NCBI GenBank assembly: GCA_015680905.1
Contig: CM027379.1
Coordinates: forward strand, 91,659,501-91,723,500
DNA: 64,000 nt
Direction: 5' to 3'
Source of the DNA: Coptis chinensis
Taxonomy: Eukaryota; Streptophyta; Magnoliopsida; Ranunculales; Ranunculaceae
The position numbers and the translations under genes were made by a program. Positions 58,046-64,000 of the stretch are shown here, one piece after another; the first letter of the stretch is position 1; every line of letters begins with the position of its first letter. Below the pieces are notes generated by a model. The model made no database searches and was not told the DNA's origin. It saw only the letters and a program-made list of their open reading frames with translations.

Positions 58046-59409
58046 ACGGAATGGTAGAATCGGGATTGACCGTGAAAAAACACAAAAATGCAGTGCTTGA
58101 GTCCCTGGATGGACAAACTAAACTACGTGCTACTGGATTTTGTTTTAAATTGATTTAATTAAGATTAATCTTTCTTAATTAAGTACTTTTGCCTACACTA
58201 CTAACATCACCTAAACGAAGACAACATGCCGTCAATTGGAGTATGCCACGAATTAAACGTTTATATATATCTTTCTTTACCACGTGATCTATTTTCCAGA
58301 CTAAAACAACATACAATACCATTGAGACATTATAAACGTTCTTTGGAAATAAATTGATCTTTGATGCCTCTGCTCATATTACCATTTTCTAAACAACAAC
58401 ATAGCTTTCCAGTACTAATTATTAAAGTTGCTCACGTGGTGCGTCTTAGATTTGTTTGTATATTGGTACTTTATATATGGGCAAGATCATACTCCACTAC
58501 ATGTTTTGACTTATTTCTTTCGATATTGAGTTTTGGGCATACACATATTTGTTCTTACCCAGGAATACATTTGTACAACAAATAAAAACTAGAGCTACCG
58601 TGTTCTACCGTCGCATTCACATCTTTCTTTTTTTTGGGTATACTTTTGTACTGATAAAAACTACTGATAAAAACTACGTTGTTCTGCCATATACTTATAA
58701 TGAGATTAACAAAACCATATCTTTGATTAAAACAATAAAGCAAGCCCTATCATATATTTCCTATACAAGAACTCCATTTCATAACAACTAAACTAAGATA
58801 TAAGACAATAGGGAAGCTCCCAAACATTTTCAATACAATTTGGTCAATATGGTAGGAGAAAAGAGAGGGAAAAGAATTGGAATTTGGTCGGGAACAAAGG
58901 GAGTTTTCATTGGAGACTTTGTATTTAGGAGTGTAAGTTGTTGAGAGAGAAGAAGAGACGTCCTGTTTGGGTAGGAATAGGAGAGAGAAAATAACTTCTG
59001 ATGTACTACGTAGGAAGAGATATGACAAGAGGGTGGGAGATGTTCAAGGGTATATATGTAAATTCGTATAATGATATATCATTTTTTCTAAAAACAAAAC
59101 ACTAATTTCTTAAAGGGTATTAGGGGTATTTCATATAGTCAGCAAGTGGGGGCCATGTTCGGCAGTGAAATAAATCATCTCTACTGTATTCAACGGGTTC
59201 AGTTGTCCTAAAGATTAAGTCAACGTCCGATTCAGGAAGTTTCCCTTGTATAAAACGTTGTATAAAAAGTGTTGTAAATGGAACCTATCCCTATATATAT
59301 ATATCATAATAATAATAAAGATAGAAGTGAATAAGCACTAAACAAAATGCCTAATGTTCAATCACTCTAAGTGTAAAAGTAACAAATAGGGTGAGTAGAT
59401 TTAGATGAC
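58046..59409. other. Non-coding region between the Ulp1-like gene and the hAT element
   Basis: AT-rich, no gene supported. A clear hairpin occurs at 58155-58182: arms TTAATTAAGA and TCTTAATTAA around an 8-base loop. A TA/TAA-rich stretch lies at about 59280-59315. If the Ulp1-like gene is MULE-borne, the element end should lie here, but I could not identify it. Confidence 0.55.
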
Positions 59410-59417
59410 ACTAATGG

Positions 59418-62400
59418 CAGGGGCGGACCAACAGGAGGGCTAACAGGGTTACAGCCCCTCAAATTTCCTTAAAAAAAATGAGAAGTTGACTTACCGATAC
59501 AAAAGGGCAAAAGGCGACAAACGCGGATAGCGAAAAAAAAAACAACAAACACAGACCTTTTCACTTTTTCGGACTTCAAAACCCTGGGTTCAGGTTGTTT
59601 CTTCTCTCTCTCTCATTGAGGTGATTGAGCCATTGAGGCATTGAGCTCACAGCACGCTGGCACCAACCTTCTTACCTTCGCGCACCAACCTTCTTATTGT
59701 CGAATTGTGGAATTGTTGAATTGCGCGCACCAACTCCACATTGTTGATCACTTGATTCATTGATTGTCGAATTACAGAATTGTTGAAAGCGCTTAGAGGT
59801 TTGTTCAATTATGAGTTTTATTATTAGTAGGGATTAAATTTATATTCTTTGTTGAATAGAAAAAAAAATTGATTTGTGGGGCTATGGATAACTTTACAAC
59901 ATCATAACATTATTTTCTACTACACGTCTACACCATTACACCAAGCATCTAGTTATTTATACTTATATGATTTCGTGTTTGTTTATTATATTAGAACTCA
60001 AACTCAAAGAATAAATTGAAAAAAACAAATGATTTTATGTAAGTCAATCCCTTTTCATTGAAGTGTATCTATTAATGTATAGAACCAATTTATTAATAAT
60101 GATCTACTATCTTAGGTTACCATGTCGCAACACCAAGCACCAAAGAACACAAAAACTCTATTATCGTTTTTTAAGCTGCTATATCGGAAAGTGATGAAAC
60201 TCTTATACCTAATCTTGATACTTCAAGAGTTGATGGCAATGAGCAATGTCCTTCCAAAGTCCAAAGGGTTGTTATAGAAGAAAGTGAACCTTCTCTTCAA
60301 GTCCAACCAGTCATGATCAACGAAGTTGAGCATTTCCCTCAAGTCCAAAGTGTTGTGCTTCAAGAAGTTGATGCGACTTCTTCATTTGAACAAGATTTGG
60401 GTTTACGTGTTCCAATTTCTGAATACCCAGTTGATCAACAAGAAGTGGTTAGAATATATTATCTCTCTAAGGGGTCTACACAACCTTGTCTATAGGAAAA
60501 AGAATATCCAAGCACTAAGTTTGGAAAACAAGGTCGTCAAGTATAATTGGTTCTCACAATTTCCTTGGTTAGAGTACTCAATAAAGAAGGATAACGTTTA
60601 TTGTTTTTCTTGTTTTATTTTTGAAACAAATCCGTCGAAGCATCCAGAATTTTTTATTGAAGGTTTTACAAACTGGAAGAAGGTTAATGATGGAAAGAAA
60701 TGTGCTTTCTTGCAACATGAAGGAGGTCCATGTTCACCACATAGGTCGGCCACCTTGTCTTGTGAGAATTTTATGAATTCTTCTCGACACATTGATAATA
60801 TGTTTAAAACACAATGTCAAGAAGAGCTTGCTAATAATCGTTTGCTAGTCAAAGCTATTGTTCAATATATTCAATTGCTTGCGCTATGAGGGATTTCTTT
60901 TAGAGGTCATGATGAGTCAACCGAATCAAAGAATAGTGGGAATTTCAAGGAAGTGTTGAAGTTTGCGGCGATGTTGAATGAAAAAGTTATGGAATTAATA
61001 GGTGGGGCTCGGAGAAATGCCAAATATACCTCACTTAAAATTCAAAAGGAACTTTTGAATATATCTACTGAAAAAGTGAGAAAGAGGATTCGTGAAAAAG
61101 TTGGTGATGCAAAATTTTGTATCCATGTCGATGAAGCACAAGATAGTTCAAACAAAGAACAAATGGCGATTGTCATAAGATTTGTTGATAGTGGTGGTTT
61201 TGTTAGAGAGCAGTTTTTAGGCATTGTCGACGTGAAAAACAATTGTGCATTGACTTTGAAAGAAGCTATATCCAATGTCCTTGCTCGTCATAATTTGCTT
61301 GTTACAAATCTTAGAGGTCAGGGGTATGATGGTGCTAGCAATATGCGTGGTCAATGGAATGGATTGCAAGCATTGTTTCTTAAGGAGTGTCCATATGCAT
61401 ACTATGTGCATTGCTTTGCACATCGTCTACAACTTGCCTTAGTTGCTGCTTCTAAAGATGTGTCGGATGCTTGGTTATTATTCTCAAAGTTGGCATCTAT
61501 AGTTAATCTTCATGTTTCACCAAAGTGTAAAGCTGAGTTACAGGAGGCTCGACAAATTAAGATTGATAAGTTGGTAGCTAGTGGTGAAATCATTAGTGGA
61601 AGAGGAGCTAATCAAGTGTCCACCTTGCAACGAGCTGGAGATACTCGATGTGGTTCTCATTTTGAATCGGTTAGTAGCTTGATAAAGTTGTTTGGTGCAA
61701 CTTGTACAGTTCTTGAAAGTGTCATGGAGAATGGGTCAAGTAACTCTATGCGTGGGGAAGCTAAAGGTGTTTTAATTGCAATGAGAAACCTTAAATTTGT
61801 CTTTCTCTTGCATTAATTGCACAAGATAATGGGAATCACTAATTTATTGTGTCAAGCTTTGCAAGTGAAGTCTCAAGACATCTTAAATGCTATCAGTTTA
61901 GTCTCGAGTACAAAATCACTTCTTCAAGAACTAAGAGAATCAAGTTGGGACACTTTTCTTAGAGAAGTGATTTCATTTTGCGAAAGATATGACATTGCTA
62001 TACTTGATATGGGTGCTCGTTACATGGCTGGTACAGGTCGTTCTTGTGAACAGAGAGATTACATTACAGTTGATCATCATTACCACTTCGATATTTTTAA
62101 TGTTGTAATAGATTACCAGTTACTGGAGTTAAAGAATAGATTCCCTGATGAAACAATGGAGCTTCTTTCTCTTAGCTCAACTTTGGATCCAAGTGAAGCT
62201 TTTAAGTCTTTCAATATTGATGATATTTGCAAGCTCGCCGATTGTTTTTATTGTGAAGACTTTACTAAGAAGGAGATATATATTTTAAGAAGCCAACTAC
62301 AACATTACAAGATTGATATGGTTAATCATGCTCTTTTTCAGAAAATGTCTACAATCTCCAAGTTATGTCAAGGATTAGTTGAAACAAAAAAGTCAAAACA

Positions 62401-62921
62401 CTATTTTTTTATTGATAGATTGATTCTTCTTATCTTGACACTTCCTGTTTCCATAGCAACTATAGAACGAGCATTTTCAGCTATGAAAATCGTCAAAATA
62501 CGGCTTAGTAACAAGATGGGGATGTGTTTCTTGCCGATTGTATGACTGTCTATATTGAATGAGAGTTTACTGAAGAAGTCGATTTGGATGGGATAGTAGA
62601 TGAATTTATTAAGAAGCCACTTAAGGCAAAATTTCGCTAGTGCGATACTTTGTACTTTGTTTAAATGTTTTTGTTATAGTTGTCTAGGTTTGTAGTGACA
62701 ACACTCACTCTTTTGTCCATTTTGAGTATTATAATGAAAATGGCGACTCTTTTGTTTACAATGTTAGTTAATTATGATCTCAAATAGATATTCGCGTGGT
62801 TTCGTTTGACACAAGGAGTGGATGGAATGGTTTGATTTGATTGGTTCTCTTAAGAAAAAAAAATCATAGAAGTGAACTTCAAACTAGCCCCCCCTGATAT
62901 TACATCCTGGTTCCGCCTCTG
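59418..62921 (+). mobile_element. hAT element (TTF/ZMYM-like type), complete ends
   Basis: 3504 bp. Left end CAGGGGCGGACC and right end TCCGCCTCTG form the typical hAT terminal inverted repeat (CAG-N-GGCGGA, one mismatch). A perfect 8-bp target duplication ACTAATGG flanks it (59410-59417 and 62922-62929). It contains one decayed transposase, and the GC-rich ends stand out from the AT-rich interior. A direct repeat of CACCAACCTTCTTA lies in the 5' leader (about 59660-59697). Confidence 0.95.
60122..62640 (+). pseudogene. hAT transposase with TTF-type zinc finger, inactivated
   Basis: First ATG at 60122; the main N-terminal frame reads GLRVPISEYPVDQQEVVRIY, then STKFGKQGR and, after a shift, FSQFPWLEYSIKKDNVYCFS with the paired Cys of the TTF finger. 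The DUF4371/RNase H-like core has KFCIHVDEAQDSS (first Asp region), NLRGQGYDGASNMRGQ (second Asp region) and YYVHCFAHRLQLALV. The C-terminus has PVSIATIERAFSAMKIVKIR, the hAT dimerisation motif, and after a last frameshift FIKKPLKAKF with TAG at 62638-62640. Defects: frameshifts near 60170, 60490 and 60540, TGA at about 60886, TAA at 61814-61816, and a frameshift near 62510. Compared with most genes here the core is well preserved, so it may be fairly young. Confidence 0.93.
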
Positions 62922-62929
62922 ACTAATGG

Positions 62930-63119
62930 AGACCAGGAGAAGAAGAGAAAGAAAGGCAAAACTCATATATAGAAGAAGCAACAGGCAGTGAATTCACACA
63001 ACATCTTTTAAGTTTTTACCATGCATGGAATACTCGCTTCCAAAGGCAACTCTATGCATATACTCGGTAGCAAACTGAAGCATCTGAAAGAGGCTATCAA
63101 GTTATGGGCGACGAAAAAG
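62930..63119. other. Spacer between two hAT elements
   Basis: Continuation of the sequence interrupted by the hAT at 59418. Purine-rich at 62930-62960. No gene seen. The last 8 bases (CGAAAAAG, 63112-63119) would be the target duplication of the next hAT. Confidence 0.6.
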
Positions 63120-64000
63120 CAGGCCCAGCCTTGAGTAGGTGTAATGTGGGCGACCACACAGGGCCCCCAATATACAAGGCCCAAAAAAATAGTATTAGTA
63201 GAAAAGGCCTATTTGGCAAATCACAAGCCTAAACCAACCAAAAGCCCAAAAAACCGGAAATTTCACAAATCACAATAAGCAATGGAAATATCCCCTCATA
63301 TTCTCTTTGACTCTTTCCTCATTAATTATTTTCGTAAAAATAGGAAATAAGATATATAATAAATGAGCATTATCGAAAAAAGAGATCTTCTCAACGAAAA
63401 GAAAACCGAGATCTTCTCAACGACTAGATATCTCTCTCAACGACTAGATACCTCATTAATTATTTGCCTCAATTACTCAAATACAAAATAAAGAGTACAA
63501 AAAAAAAACCCCCTCATTTACCATTTCACCTTCTGATCATCTAGTATCCTTTAATCCTCTCATTCTCAAAATTTCTTTTTACAATTATGGATTTGTATTA
63601 GTTTTCACTTTGATTATTCACCTAACTTTTGATTCTTCTTCAAGTAAGTTAGAGATTAAAATCAATTTTTCCTTTCTTAAATATTATTTTAATAACTCAA
63701 TTTAATTTCAAAGTAATCTAGTATAATTTAGTGTTGTATATATATTTTAATTGCAAGCATTACAAATTGTCATGTGAATTGTGAAGTGTGTAGTGACTTC
63801 ATCAAGGCAGACGCATACCACTATGGCACTATCTTCCATCTTCATTTAAGTATTAAGCATATCAGGTTCTATTGTTCTAACTCAATTTCTTGTTAATTTC
63901 ATTTTTTTTTAAAAATGCTTCCTAGAAAGTGTTAATCTAGACATGAAAAACGTAAAAAGAGACAAAGACTTATAGAACTAACTCAATCTCAGAAAGGAGC
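63120..64000 (+). mobile_element. Second hAT-type element, 5' part (runs off window)
   Basis: Begins CAGGCCCAGCCTTG, followed by GGGCGACCACACAGGGCCCC and AAGGCCCAAAAAAAT, the characteristic left end of a common plant hAT/ZMYM-like family. A short tandem repeat of GAGATCTTCTCAACGA-type units lies at 63382-63452. A coding start with the family's basic leader follows at 63915. The right end is outside the window. Confidence 0.75.
63915..64000 (+). pseudogene. Start of hAT transposase in second element (partial)
   Basis: ATG at 63915 gives MLPRKC, an in-frame TAA (63933-63935), then SRHEKRKKRQRLIELTQSQK, the basic N-terminal leader common in TTF-type plant hAT proteins. The stop suggests a defective copy, unless translation starts downstream. 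Confidence 0.6.

Noticed and set aside
58155..58182. TTAATTAAGA hairpin as a terminator or origin
   Set aside because: Short AT palindromes are common in such AT-rich DNA and no nearby gene gives it a role; recorded only as a structure.

Overview
The window looks like accessory, transposon-rich nuclear DNA of a flowering plant, probably a eudicot. The support is the content: Athila-type LTR retrotransposons primed by tRNA-Asp, a MuDR-like transposase, PIF/Harbinger and TTF-type hAT elements, plant F-box repeats, a plant dsRNA-binding protein with GT-AG introns, and genes scattered in AT-rich DNA. The species cannot be named from the sequence. There are no bacterial operons, rRNA, tRNA or CRISPR arrays. 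Nearly every protein-coding unit I can recognise is broken.

Layout. 1-4438 (-) is a multi-exon gene copy with a DUF1985-like N-terminus, an acidic/basic linker and the start of a Ulp1-like domain; it runs off the left edge. 5-10 kb is non-coding, with a fold-back MITE, a 60-bp minisatellite and a possible LTR relic. 10.07-13.34 kb (+) is a decayed MuDR transposase. Facing it at 16.07-17.43 kb (-) is the 3' end of a second Ulp1-like copy, cut off at 17573 by an Athila-like retrotransposon. That retrotransposon has lost its 3' end and carries a nested solo LTR of its own family. 24.3-30 kb holds an F-box scrap, a dsRNA-binding-protein pseudogene, a tandem GRF zinc-finger gene and a Harbinger transposase relic, all on the minus strand. 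30.8-38.7 kb is a local F-box cluster (two broken paralogues) embedded in duplicated and tandemly repeated flanks. 38749-48419 is a structurally complete Athila-like element with an ACCTG target duplication and very similar LTRs; it has gag and protease remnants but no recognisable reverse transcriptase, RNase H or integrase. 49.15-58.05 kb (+) is a third, nearly full-length copy of the DUF1985/Ulp1-like gene, inverted relative to the first and split by two solo LTRs of another family. 59418-62921 is a complete-ended TTF-type hAT element with a perfect 8-bp target duplication, and a second hAT element starts at 63120.

How the parts relate. Comparing the three Ulp1-like copies shows conserved exon borders and an unusual architecture: two consecutive Ulp1-like domains in one gene, each lacking the catalytic cysteine wherever it can be read. 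The middle copy lies tail-to-tail with a MuDR transposase, as in MULEs that carry Ulp1-like genes, so the family is best explained as transposon-borne. The Athila-like elements lack pol and would need enzymes supplied in trans. Target duplications and nesting give a relative history: the Ulp1-like gene copies came first, then the two solo LTRs inside the right copy and the Athila-like element at 17573. The 38749 element entered an already duplicated F-box flank.

All alignments were made by eye. No database search, codon statistics or identity percentages were computed.
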